Source of the DNA: Streptomyces sp. NBC_01306
Lineage (GTDB): Bacteria > Actinomycetota > Actinomycetes > Streptomycetales > Streptomycetaceae
Length of the DNA: 64,000 nt
Direction of reading: 5' to 3'
Assembly (NCBI RefSeq): GCF_026340465.1
Contig: NZ_JAPEPC010000001.1
Coordinates: 496,001 to 560,000 of the forward strand
The notes beneath the pieces were generated by a model. The model worked only from the letters and a program-made list of their open reading frames with translations. It was not told where the DNA came from and made no database searches. A program made the position numbers and the translations under genes. The first letter of the stretch is position 1, and every line of letters starts with the position of its first letter. Shown here one piece after another: positions 18,964-27,205 of the stretch.

Positions 18964-19980
18964 GTGAAAGTCGCAGTTCTCGGCGCCGGAGCAATCGGCG
19001 CCTATGTCGGAGCGGCACTGCACCGCGCCGGCGCCGATGTCCATCTGGTGGCCCGTGGGCCGCATCTGGCGGCCATGAGGCGGGACGGGGTGCAAGTCCT
19101 GAGCCCGCGTGGTGACTTCACCGCGCGGGTGCACGCCACGGACGACCCGGGAGCCATCGGCCCGGTCGACTATGTCTTCCTCGGCCTCAAGGCCACCTCG
19201 TACGCGGCGTGCGGGCCGCTCGTCGAGCCGCTGCTCCAGCGGCACACCGCACTGGTCGCCGCGCAGAACGGCATCCCCTGGTGGTACTTCCACCGGCACG
19301 GCGGCCCCCACGAGGGCCATCGGATCGAGAGCGTCGACCCGGGCGGGGCGGTCAGCGCCGTCCTGCCACCGGAGCGCGCGGTCGGCTGCGTCGTGTACGC
19401 GGCGACGGAGCTGGCCGGGCCCGGGGTGGTCCGGCACCTGGAGGGGACCCGGTTCTCCATCGGCGAGCCGGACCGTTCGACGTCGCGGCGCTGCCTGGAC
19501 TTCAGTGCCGCCATGACGGCGGGCGGCCTCAAGTGCCCCGTGGAGGGCGACCTGCGCAAGGACATCTGGATCAAGCTGCTCGGCAACATCTCCTTCAATC
19601 CGCTGAGCGCCCTCACCCGGGCGACCATGCGTCAGATGTGCGTCCACCGCGACACCCGCCGGGTCATCGAGGTCATGATGGCCGAGACGCTCCAGGTCGC
19701 CACGGCGCTCGGCAGCCGCCCCGACATCTCCATCGAGAGGCGGCTGGCCGGCGCGGAGCGGGTGGGCGACCACAAGACCTCCACGCTCCAGGACCTGGAG
19801 AAGGGCAAGCCGCTCGAACTCGACGTGCTGCTCGCGGCGGTGGTCGAGCTGGCCGGGGTGACCGGGGTGCCGGTGCCCACGCTGCGGACCGTGCACGCCA
19901 TGGCGGACCTGCTGAGCCGGTCGACGACGGCCGCACCGGCCACATCCGCTCCGACGAGCGCGACCACCACAGCCGGCTGA
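18964..19980 (+). CDS. 2-dehydropantoate 2-reductase family protein (PanE/ApbA-like)
   Basis: The 338-residue NADPH-dependent reductase starts at a GTG (MKVAVLGAGAIGAYVG) preceded by GGAG. It has the N-terminal Rossmann GxGxxG motif, KATSYAACGP, and the catalytic Lys/Asn segment KDIWIKLLGNISFNP. True PanE reduces ketopantoate in pantothenate (hence CoA) synthesis, but the family contains many paralogues with other 2-keto-acid substrates. Its place in an oxalate island suggests a short keto acid or CoA supply; neither is proven. The tail is a Thr/Ala/Ser-rich extension. Confidence 0.82.
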   Translation: MKVAVLGAGAIGAYVGAALHRAGADVHLVARGPHLAAMRRDGVQVLSPRGDFTARVHATDDPGAIGPVDYVFLGLKATSYAACGPLVEPLLQRHTALVAAQNGIPWWYFHRHGGPHEGHRIESVDPGGAVSAVLPPERAVGCVVYAATELAGPGVVRHLEGTRFSIGEPDRSTSRRCLDFSAAMTAGGLKCPVEGDLRKDIWIKLLGNISFNPLSALTRATMRQMCVHRDTRRVIEVMMAETLQVATALGSRPDISIERRLAGAERVGDHKTSTLQDLEKGKPLELDVLLAAVVELAGVTGVPVPTLRTVHAMADLLSRSTTAAPATSAPTSATTTAG

Positions 19981-20035
19981 TCCGGCCCGGCCGGACCGCA
20001 AATCCCTTGCGAGGGGCTTCCGTTCGGCCGGCGCC

Positions 20036-20055
20036 TACAGGATACTGTATGCAAT
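20036..20055. promoter_or_regulatory. Operator candidate upstream of formate dehydrogenase operon
   Basis: TACAGGATACTGTATGCAAT combines a TACAG/CTGTA dyad, the palindrome ATACTGTAT and the 11-base string CTGTATGCAAT that also stands before oxc. It is 45 bases upstream of the first formate dehydrogenase gene. Confidence 0.6.
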
Positions 20056-20099
20056 TGGGCGCTGAATCATCGCTGATCATCTCCATGAGGAGCGCAAGC

Positions 20100-22043
20100 G
20101 TGAAGAAGCGAGACCGAACCCCGAAGACCTACGCCCGGCTCACCCACCCCCTGATGCGCGACAGCAACGGAGCACTGCGCAGGGCCAGTTGGGACGAGGC
20201 GCTGGAGCGGGCCGCGGAGGGATTCCGGGCGGCGCGCGGCGCCTTCGGGATGTTCTCCTGCTCCCGGGCCACCAACGAGATGAACTATGTGGCGCAGAAG
20301 TTCGCCCGGGTCGTGATGGCCACCAACAACGTCGACTCCTGCAACCGCACCTGCCACGCACCCAGTGTCGCGGGGCTGTCGGCGGCGTTCGGATCCGGCG
20401 GCGGCACCTCGTCGTACGGAGAGGTCGAGCACACCGACCTGATCCTGATGTGGGGCTCCAACGCGCGGTTCGCCCATCCGATCTTCTTCCACCATGTACT
20501 GAAGGGGATCAGGAACGGCGCCCGGATGTACGCGGTCGACCCGCGCCGCACATCGACCGCCGAGTGGGCGGAGAGCTGGCTGGGGCTGAACGTCGGCACC
20601 GACATCCCGCTGGCGCACGCCGTGGGCCGCGAGATCATCCACGCGGGCCTGCACAACAGGGCGTTCATCGACCGGGCCACGACGGGGTTCGACGCGTACG
20701 CCGCCGAGGTCGAGCCCTGGACGCTCTCCGCCGCCGAGCAGGTCACCGGCGTACCGGCGGAGGCGATCCGCGACCTGGCGCACGCCTACGCACGCGCCGA
20801 GCGGGCCCAGCTGTGCTGGACGCTGGGGATCACGGAGCACCACAACGGCACCGACAACGTACGGGCGTTGATCAACCTCTCGCTGCTGACGGGGCACGTC
20901 GGCCGGTACGGCTCGGGCGTACAGCCGCTGCGCGGGCAGAACAACGTGCAGGGCGGCGGCGACATGGGCGCCATCCCCGACCGGCTGCCCGGCTTCCAGG
21001 ACATCCTGGAACCGGCCGTCCGCAGCAAGTTCGAAGCCGCCTGGGGCACGGTCATCCAGCCTTCGTACGGTCTCAATCTGACCCGGATGTTCGAGGCGAT
21101 GGAGAGCGGCGACCTGAAGGCCGTCTACTGCGTCGGAGAGAATCCGGCGCAGTCGGAGGCCGACAGCGAACAGGCCATGGACCGGCTGCGGCGGCTCGAC
21201 TGCCTGGTCGTGCAGGACATCTTCCTGACGAGGACCGCTGAACTGGCCGATGTGGTCCTGCCGGCGACCGCCGCCTGGTGCGAGACCGAAGGCACCACGA
21301 CCAGCAGTGAACGGCGGGTGCAGCGGGTGCGCAAGGCGGTCGGCCCGCCCGGCGAGGCGCGCGAGGACATCGAGATCATCTGTGACCTCGCCGGGCGGCT
21401 CGGCCATCCCTGGAAGTACGCCGACGCGGAGTCCGTCTGGAACGAGCTGCGGTCGGTCTCCCCCCAGCACTGGGGCATGACGTACGAGCGGCTGGAGGAA
21501 CACCAGGGCATCCAGTGGCCGTGCCCGGACACCGGGAAGCTCGAACCGCCTTTCCTGCACGCCAGGTTGTGGGAGCCCGATCCGGGACGGCGGGGGCGGC
21601 CGGCGCCGTTCGGAATCGTCCGGCACGACCCGCCGGTCGATCTCACCGATGAGGGCTTCCCGATCCGGCTGACGACCGGGCGGCGGCTCGACTCGTACAA
21701 CACCGGTGTGCAGAGCGGCAGTTTCGCCTCGCCACTGCGGCGGGGCGAGTACATCGAGCTCTGCCCCGAGGACGCCGCGGCGTACGGGGTGGAGGCGGAC
21801 GAGGAGGTACGGATCGCCTCACGGCGCGGTTCGGTGGTCGCCCCGGTGTGGATCGACCCCGGTCTGCGTCCCGGTCTTGCCTTCATGACGATGCACTTTC
21901 CGGACGAGGTCGACACCAACCAGCTCACCATCGAGGCAAACTGCCCGATCGCCGGCACGGCCGAGTTCAAGGCGTCGGCCGTCCGGATCGAGAAGCTGTC
22001 CGCCGCGGCCGTGCCGGACAGCGGCGCGGCTGTGAGGAGCTGA
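20100..22043 (+). CDS. fdsA: Formate dehydrogenase catalytic subunit, molybdopterin part (lacks Fe4S4 domain)
   Basis: The 647-residue protein corresponds to the C-terminal two-thirds of FdsA-type NAD-dependent formate dehydrogenase. It has the Mo-ligand Cys85 and the following His86 (NRTCHAPSVAGL), a Cys- rather than selenocysteine enzyme, the formate-binding Arg278 (LRGQNNVQGGGDMG), and a C-terminal molydopterin-binding barrel (PIRLTTGRRLDSYNTG). The GTG at 20100 is favoured because GAGGAG lies eight bases before it; ATG 20085 is possible. The N-terminal iron-sulfur domains that precede this part in normal FdsA, including the Fe4S4 domain, are absent and are found in the separate gene at 23997. 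Confidence 0.9.
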   Translation: MKKRDRTPKTYARLTHPLMRDSNGALRRASWDEALERAAEGFRAARGAFGMFSCSRATNEMNYVAQKFARVVMATNNVDSCNRTCHAPSVAGLSAAFGSGGGTSSYGEVEHTDLILMWGSNARFAHPIFFHHVLKGIRNGARMYAVDPRRTSTAEWAESWLGLNVGTDIPLAHAVGREIIHAGLHNRAFIDRATTGFDAYAAEVEPWTLSAAEQVTGVPAEAIRDLAHAYARAERAQLCWTLGITEHHNGTDNVRALINLSLLTGHVGRYGSGVQPLRGQNNVQGGGDMGAIPDRLPGFQDILEPAVRSKFEAAWGTVIQPSYGLNLTRMFEAMESGDLKAVYCVGENPAQSEADSEQAMDRLRRLDCLVVQDIFLTRTAELADVVLPATAAWCETEGTTTSSERRVQRVRKAVGPPGEAREDIEIICDLAGRLGHPWKYADAESVWNELRSVSPQHWGMTYERLEEHQGIQWPCPDTGKLEPPFLHARLWEPDPGRRGRPAPFGIVRHDPPVDLTDEGFPIRLTTGRRLDSYNTGVQSGSFASPLRRGEYIELCPEDAAAYGVEADEEVRIASRRGSVVAPVWIDPGLRPGLAFMTMHFPDEVDTNQLTIEANCPIAGTAEFKASAVRIEKLSAAAVPDSGAAVRS

Positions 22044-22047
22044 CGCA

Positions 22048-24000
22048 GTGGACCTGCACTTCGGTGACTGCAAGCCGACCGACGAGGAGCGGGAGGCGGT
22101 CGACGCACTGCTCGGACCGCCCGCTTCGGCCTGGGAGGGCGGGGCGGAACGCGGGGAGGCGGATCTGCGCTGGGCGGTCGGCGGCCGGGCCGCACGCGAG
22201 CGGCGCGATCTGCTGCTGCCGGCTCTGCACGCGGTCAACGACCGGACGGGCTGGATCAGCGAGGGGGCGCTGGACTATGTGTGCCGCAGGCTGACCGTGC
22301 CGCCCGCCGAGGCGTACGGGGTCGCCACGTTCTACGCGATGTTCGCGGTCCGGCCCCGGCCGGCGACAGTGGTGCACGTCTGTACGGACCTGGCCTGCGC
22401 GGTGAAGGGATCGGCCGGGCTCCGCGCGGGGATCGAGGAACGGCTGGGCGCCGCCGGCACGGCCGCCGGGGGTGTCACCTGGCAGCCGAGTCCGTGTCTG
22501 GGGCTGTGCGAGCGGGCTCCGGCGGCGCTGGTGCTGCGGGCCGGTGAACCCGCGCCCGTGGCCGGGACGGAGGGACCATCTGACGGGCGCGGCGCCCTGC
22601 GGCACCGGGCCTCCGCCGTGGTCGCTCCCGCCACCGCCGAAGGTGTCGCGTCGGCCGCCGGAGCTCCGGAGGCGGCCCCATCCGAGCCGTCCGCCGCCAT
22701 GGCCGTACCGCAGGCCGGGCAGGACGGGCTGATCCTCCTGCGGCGGGTCGGCGTCGTCGATCCGGCCTCACTGGACGACTACCGCGCGCACGGCGGCTAC
22801 TCCGCCCTGCGCCGGGCCTTCGCCCTCGGTCCGGCAGGGGTGATCCGCGAGGTGACCGACGCCGGGCTCGCCGGACGCGGCGGCGCCGCCTTCCCCACCG
22901 GCCGCAAATGGCAGGCCACCGCGGCCCAGCCGGACCATCCGCACTATCTCGTCTGCAACGCGGACGAGTCCGAACCGGGCACGTTCAAGGACCGGGTGGT
23001 GATGGAGGGCGACCCGTACGCCCTGATCGAGGCCATGACCATCGCCGGGTACGCGACGGGCGCCCACCGGGGATACCTCTACATCCGCGGCGAGTACCCG
23101 TCGGCCGTGGCACGGCTGGAACACGCCATCGGCCGGGCCAGGTCCCGCGGCTTCCTCGGCGATGACGTCCTGGGGCAGGGGTACGCGTTCGACATCGAAC
23201 TGCGGCGCGGCGCGGGCGCGTACATCTGCGGCGAGGAGACCGCCCTGTTCAACTCGATCGAGGGCTACCGGGGCGAGCCGCGGTCCAAGCCTCCCTTCCC
23301 GGTCGAGAAGGGCCTTTTCGGGAAGCCGACGGCGGCCAACAACGTCGAGACGCTGGTCAATGTGGCGCCCATCCTGACGATGGGGGCCGAGGCCTACGCC
23401 GCGATCGGTACGGAGGGGTCCACCGGGCCGAAGCTCTTCTGCGTCTCGGGACGGGTGGCACGGCCCGGGGTCTACGAGCTGCCGTTCGGTGCGACCCTCG
23501 GCGAGCTGCTGGATCTTGCGGGCCGGCCGGAGTCCCTGCGGGCCGTGCTGCTGGGCGGAGCCGCGGGCGGCTTCGTACGCCCGGACGAGCTGGACATCCC
23601 GCTCACCTTCGAGGGGACCCGCGCGGCCGGGACGACACTCGGTTCCGGTGTCGTCCTCGTCATCGACGACACCGTCGAGCTGCCCCGGATCCTGCTGCGG
23701 ATCGCGGAGTTCTTCCGTGACGAGTCGTGCGGTCAGTGCGTGCCCTGCCGGATCGGGACCGTACGGCAGGAAGAGGCGCTGCACCGGTTGCTCGACCGCG
23801 GCGGGGCCGGCGCAGCCGCCGATGTGGCGCTGCTGCGCGAGATCGGGCAGGCGATGAAGGACGCGTCGATCTGCGGGCTCGGGCAGGCGGCCTGGAGCGC
23901 CGTCGAGTCCGCGATCGACCGCCTCGGCGTCTACGGAACACCCGTGTACGGAACACCGCAGGGATCAGAGGCCGGGCAGGGACCGAGGGGTGACCAATGA
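22048..24000 (+). CDS. fdsB: Formate dehydrogenase diaphorase subunit, FdsG-FdsB fusion
   Basis: This 650-residue protein joins two subunits that are usually separate. Residues ~1-165 are NuoE/FdsG-like with [2Fe-2S] ligands Cys112, 117, 150 and 154. A Pro/Ala linker follows. The rest is NuoF/FdsB-like: FMN/NADH site (GRGGAAFPTGRKW, NADESEPGTF, GAGAYICGEETAL) and a [4Fe-4S] site at Cys561, 564, 567 and about 609 (SCGQCVPC). It passes electrons from the Mo subunit to NAD+. It starts at a GTG four bases after the Mo gene and overlaps the next gene by four (ATGA). Confidence 0.92.
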   Translation: MDLHFGDCKPTDEEREAVDALLGPPASAWEGGAERGEADLRWAVGGRAARERRDLLLPALHAVNDRTGWISEGALDYVCRRLTVPPAEAYGVATFYAMFAVRPRPATVVHVCTDLACAVKGSAGLRAGIEERLGAAGTAAGGVTWQPSPCLGLCERAPAALVLRAGEPAPVAGTEGPSDGRGALRHRASAVVAPATAEGVASAAGAPEAAPSEPSAAMAVPQAGQDGLILLRRVGVVDPASLDDYRAHGGYSALRRAFALGPAGVIREVTDAGLAGRGGAAFPTGRKWQATAAQPDHPHYLVCNADESEPGTFKDRVVMEGDPYALIEAMTIAGYATGAHRGYLYIRGEYPSAVARLEHAIGRARSRGFLGDDVLGQGYAFDIELRRGAGAYICGEETALFNSIEGYRGEPRSKPPFPVEKGLFGKPTAANNVETLVNVAPILTMGAEAYAAIGTEGSTGPKLFCVSGRVARPGVYELPFGATLGELLDLAGRPESLRAVLLGGAAGGFVRPDELDIPLTFEGTRAAGTTLGSGVVLVIDDTVELPRILLRIAEFFRDESCGQCVPCRIGTVRQEEALHRLLDRGGAGAAADVALLREIGQAMKDASICGLGQAAWSAVESAIDRLGVYGTPVYGTPQGSEAGQGPRGDQ

Positions 24001-24854
24001 CCGCCGTACCGCTGCAGCCGCCGAGGCGGCTCATCGAATTCCGCCTGGACGGGCAGGACACCCGGGTTCCCGAGGGTTCCACGATTCTGGAGGCGTGCCG
24101 GGCGGCCGGAAAGGACATTCCGACGCTCTGCGAGGGCGACACGCTCACCCCCAAGAACGCCTGCCGGGTGTGTGTGGTCGAGGTCGAGGGTGCCAGGACC
24201 CTGGCACCGGCCTGTTCGCGCCGGGCGGAGCCCGGTATGGCGGTGCGGACGGACACCGGTCGCGCCCGGCACAGCCGGAAGACCGTCCTCGAACTGCTGG
24301 CATCGGCGACAGACCTCTCCACCACTCCGCGCGCCGCCGAATGGATCAAGGAGTACGGTGCCGAGCCGGGCCGTTTCGGGACGGATGCGGCGCGGCTCAA
24401 TGAGGAACCGAAGGTCGACAATGACCTGTACGTCCGCGACTATGACAAATGTATCCAGTGCTACAAGTGTGTGGACGCCTGCGGTGACCAGTGGCAGAAC
24501 ACGTTCGCGATCTCGGTGGCGGGCCGTGGCTTCGACGCCCGTATCTCCACCGAGCACGACGCACCGCTCACCGGTTCGGCGTGTGTGTACTGCGGCAACT
24601 GCATCGAGGTGTGCCCGACCGGGGCGCTCAGTTTCAAGTCGGAGTTCGACATGCGCGAGGCGGGAACCTGGGACGAGTCGGCGCAGACGGAGACGACCAC
24701 GGTCTGCGCCTACTGCGGGGTGGGCTGCAACGTCACCCTCCATGTCCAGGAGAATGAGATCGTCAAGGTCACCTCGCCGCACGACAACCCGGTGACCCAC
24801 GGCAACCTGTGCATCAAGGGCCGCTTCGGCTTCCAGCACGTGTCGCAGCGCTGA
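23997..24854 (+). CDS. Formate dehydrogenase iron-sulfur part: detached N-terminus of the catalytic subunit
   Basis: The 285-residue protein contains in order a NuoG-like [2Fe-2S] domain (about 30-70), a His/Cys region, two [4Fe-4S] ferredoxin motifs starting at Cys152 (CIQCYKCVDACG) and Cys196 (CVYCGNCIEVCP), and the first part of a molybdopterin-oxidoreductase Fe4S4 domain with Cys237, 240, 244 and 272. It stops at KGRFGFQHVSQR, exactly where the Mo domain of FdsA would continue; that continuation is the gene at 20100. The two must assemble for electrons to reach the Mo site. No frameshift joins them, since a whole gene lies between. Confidence 0.9.
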   Translation: MTAVPLQPPRRLIEFRLDGQDTRVPEGSTILEACRAAGKDIPTLCEGDTLTPKNACRVCVVEVEGARTLAPACSRRAEPGMAVRTDTGRARHSRKTVLELLASATDLSTTPRAAEWIKEYGAEPGRFGTDAARLNEEPKVDNDLYVRDYDKCIQCYKCVDACGDQWQNTFAISVAGRGFDARISTEHDAPLTGSACVYCGNCIEVCPTGALSFKSEFDMREAGTWDESAQTETTTVCAYCGVGCNVTLHVQENEIVKVTSPHDNPVTHGNLCIKGRFGFQHVSQR

Positions 24855-24921
24855 CCGCAGCAGTACTGATCGCCGCAGCTCTGATCACCGCCGTACCGAT
24901 CGAAGAGTAGGACTGATTCCC

Positions 24922-25761
24922 ATGGGCCGGGTCACCGAACGCCGCCGCACCATCCGTATCCGGGACGGAGCGGTGACGACCCGCCCCGACACCCTGGTGG
25001 CCGAGGAGCCGCTGGAGATCCGGCTGAACGGCAAGGCTCTCGCCATCACCATGCGCACCCCGGGCGACGATTTCGCGCTGGCCGCCGGCTTCCTGGTCAG
25101 CGAGGGCGTGCTCGGTTCGGCGGACGAGCTCCAGTCGATCGTGTACTGCGCGGGGGCCACCGCCGACGGCTCGAACACGTACAACGTGGTGGACGTCAGG
25201 CTGGCGCCGGGCGTCGAGCTCCCGGACATCACGCTGGAACGCAACGTGTACACCACCTCGTCGTGCGGGCTCTGCGGCAAGGCCAGCCTGGACGCGGTCC
25301 GGACCACCGCGCGCTTCCCGATCGCCGACACTCCCCCGGTCCGGGTGGAACCCGATGTGCTCTCCGTCCTCCCCGACCGGCTGCGGGCGGCACAGCAGGT
25401 GTTCGACCGGACCGGGGGGCTGCACGCGGCCGCGCTCTTCACGCCGGAGGGCGAACTGCTGGACATACGCGAGGACGTGGGCCGCCACAACGCGGTGGAC
25501 AAGCTGGTCGGCCGGGCCCTGCAGAACGGCCTGCTCCCGCTCTCGCAGGTTGTTCTCCTGGTCTCCGGGCGCGCCTCATTCGAACTGGCCCAGAAGGCGG
25601 TGATGGCGGGAATCCCGGTCCTCGCCGCCGTGTCCGCGCCGTCCTCGCTGGCCGTCGACCTGGCCGCCGAGTCCGGCCTGACCCTGGTCGGTTTCCTCCG
25701 TGGCTCCTCCATGAACGTGTACGCGGGTGACGAGCGGGTCGCCCTGCACTCCGGGGTCTGA
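24922..25761 (+). CDS. fdhD: FdhD sulfurtransferase for formate dehydrogenase maturation
   Basis: The 279-residue cytoplasmic accessory protein transfers sulfur to the Mo cofactor of formate dehydrogenase. The two redox-active Cys are at 115 and 118 (TSSCGLCGKASL). Family segments VAEEPLEIRLNGK, DDFALAAGFLVSEG and REDVGRHNAVDKLVGRAL are all present. It starts 67 bases after the formate dehydrogenase genes in the same direction, so it is probably the last gene of that operon. Confidence 0.95.
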   Translation: MGRVTERRRTIRIRDGAVTTRPDTLVAEEPLEIRLNGKALAITMRTPGDDFALAAGFLVSEGVLGSADELQSIVYCAGATADGSNTYNVVDVRLAPGVELPDITLERNVYTTSSCGLCGKASLDAVRTTARFPIADTPPVRVEPDVLSVLPDRLRAAQQVFDRTGGLHAAALFTPEGELLDIREDVGRHNAVDKLVGRALQNGLLPLSQVVLLVSGRASFELAQKAVMAGIPVLAAVSAPSSLAVDLAAESGLTLVGFLRGSSMNVYAGDERVALHSGV

Positions 25762-25908
25762 CACGCCCCGCGGCACGGGTCGGCGGACCGGCCGGCGGGG
25801 AGCGCCCCCTGCGCCGGCCGGCCCCGGGCCCGCCCGTCTGCGGCCGCCCCCCGAAGGGAGGCGGCGAGCGCTGTCGCTGTGCCGTACGGCGGCAGTACGG
25901 TCAGGGGC

Positions 25909-26571
25909 ATGACCCGCCAGCCGTCCGCAGCCCAGCGCCGGGCGATCCGCACCGCCGACGCCGAGTCCGGACTGCTCCGGGGCCCCGCGGCGGCCCTCGC
26001 CTCGCTGGTCACCCAGGGTCTCGCGCTGCGCCACCCACGGCCCCCGCACCGGCACTATCTGACGCCGGCCGGGCAGCGGCTGCGGGAACGGCTGGACGCC
26101 GAGCCGGTCAGGCTGGTCCCGCAGCCGGACCCGGACCCCGAGCCGGACCCGGACCCCGCACCGGCGCCGGGATCCGGGGCCGGGGAGCCGACCGGCATCT
26201 TCCACGCCCGCACCGCCACCGGGGACACCGGAGCCCCGGCCGATCCGGACCCCCTGCGGGAACGCGAGGTGCGCAGCGCCTGGGCCGGTCTGGTCGAGAT
26301 GCGCCGGGTCACCAACCCGGACCGCTCGGTGGAGCGGCCGTGCGACTGGGAGCGTACGCATCTGACGCAGGCCGCCGCCCTCGCCCTGGAGGCGGGCTGC
26401 TGCCGCGGCTATCTGGTGAGCGAGTCGGCGCAGCCCCAGGCGGTCCGGGTGGACGGTCCGGACTCCCGGGCGTACGCCGAAACGCTGGAGCGTGCGGGCT
26501 GGCAGACCTCGGCACATGCGGACCGGCGGGCGGGCGCGGCCTATCTGCTGGCCTCACCCCGGCGCGTCTGA
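25909..26571 (+). CDS. Conserved protein of unknown function
   Basis: The 220-residue soluble protein starts at an ATG with an AGGGG box close upstream. Residues 1-70 (RGPAAALASLVTQGLALRH, HYLTPAGQRLRERL) look like a degenerate winged helix with its wing. A Pro/Asp/Glu repeat (PDPDPEPDPDPAPAP) follows, then a mixed alpha/beta region with a Cys pair. A nucleic-acid-binding role is possible, but I do not recognise the family. Codon usage matches the neighbours. Confidence 0.65.
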   Translation: MTRQPSAAQRRAIRTADAESGLLRGPAAALASLVTQGLALRHPRPPHRHYLTPAGQRLRERLDAEPVRLVPQPDPDPEPDPDPAPAPGSGAGEPTGIFHARTATGDTGAPADPDPLREREVRSAWAGLVEMRRVTNPDRSVERPCDWERTHLTQAAALALEAGCCRGYLVSESAQPQAVRVDGPDSRAYAETLERAGWQTSAHADRRAGAAYLLASPRRV

Positions 26572-26594
26572 CCGCCCGGGGACCACCTCTGCGG

Positions 26595-26630
26595 GATCAC
26601 TTCTGGGAGATCACTTCTGGGAGATCACTT
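26595..26630. repeat. 14-base tandem repeat overlapping the MarR stop codon
   Basis: GATCACTTCTGGGA occurs twice head-to-tail and is followed by GATCACTT. The partial third copy covers the last codons and stop of the minus-strand MarR gene. Confidence 0.75.
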
Positions 26631-27092
26631 TTCCTTGCCGGCCGTGCCGTCGGGCGCGTGCACGATCCGGGTGAGCAGTGCGGTGAGCTGGGCCCGTTCG
26701 GCCGGATCGAGCGGGGCGAGCAGTTCGTCGTTGGCGGCGTCGCCCAGCTCCTCCAGACGGCGCAGCGCGGTGCGCCCCGGGGGCGAGACGGCGATCGCGT
26801 TCTTCCGCCGGTCCGCGGGGTCGGCGGTGCGGGTGACCATGCCCTTGTCCTGGAGTTCGTTGAGCACCGTGACCATGTCCTTGGGGTCGATGCGCACCGT
26901 ACGGCCCAGCTCCGCCTGGGACACGGGTCCGAGCGCGGCGACGGCGGTCAGCACCACATGGTGCGGCAGCCGCATCCCCTCACCGGCGAACGAGTCGGCG
27001 AGCAGCCGGTGTCCGCGGGCCGCTGCCCGGCCGAGCAGCCAGCTGGGGAGAGCGGTGATCCGGGCGAGGGCGGGAGGGGTGTCGGGAGTCAT
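26625..27092 (-). CDS. MarR-family transcriptional regulator
   Basis: The 155-residue winged-helix protein has the MarR core: SQAELGRTVRIDPKDMVTVLNELQ for the recognition helix region and TADPADRRKNAIAVSP for the wing with its DRR motif. It is divergent from a quinone-reductase-like gene. Two near-identical palindromes between the genes (27114-27130 and 27143-27159) are the expected operators, so it should repress both itself and the reductase. The inducer is unknown, probably an electrophile or quinone. Confidence 0.9.
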   Translation of the reverse strand: MTPDTPPALARITALPSWLLGRAAARGHRLLADSFAGEGMRLPHHVVLTAVAALGPVSQAELGRTVRIDPKDMVTVLNELQDKGMVTRTADPADRRKNAIAVSPPGRTALRRLEELGDAANDELLAPLDPAERAQLTALLTRIVHAPDGTAGKEK

Positions 27093-27113
27093 GAGGAAAC
27101 CCTAGCGCGAAAC

Positions 27114-27159
27114 CATTGGGCCTCCCAATGAAAATCAGATACCGTTGGGGCTCCCAACG
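27114..27159. promoter_or_regulatory. Two TTGGG-N3-CCCAA operators
   Basis: CATTGGG-CCT-CCCAATG and CGTTGGG-GCT-CCCAACG are perfect 7-base dyads with three-base centres, 29 bases centre to centre. They lie in the MarR/reductase divergent promoter region. The regular spacing suggests cooperative binding of two MarR dimers. Confidence 0.75.
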
Positions 27160-27205
27160 ACATCGCTCCCACGACACCGCTCCCCCACGACTTCTGGAGG
27201 CACCC

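Noticed and set aside
19209..20099. Upstream extension of the formate dehydrogenase frame into the reductase gene
   Set aside because: The extension overlaps the ketopantoate-reductase-like gene in another frame and is Arg/Gly rich. The GAGGAG-preceded GTG at 20100 fits the family boundary.
17729..25761. Secondary-metabolite gene cluster, suggested by FabH-like, reductase and methyltransferase-type genes
   Set aside because: No ACP, ketosynthase, NRPS or tailoring set is present; the context is oxalate and formate metabolism.
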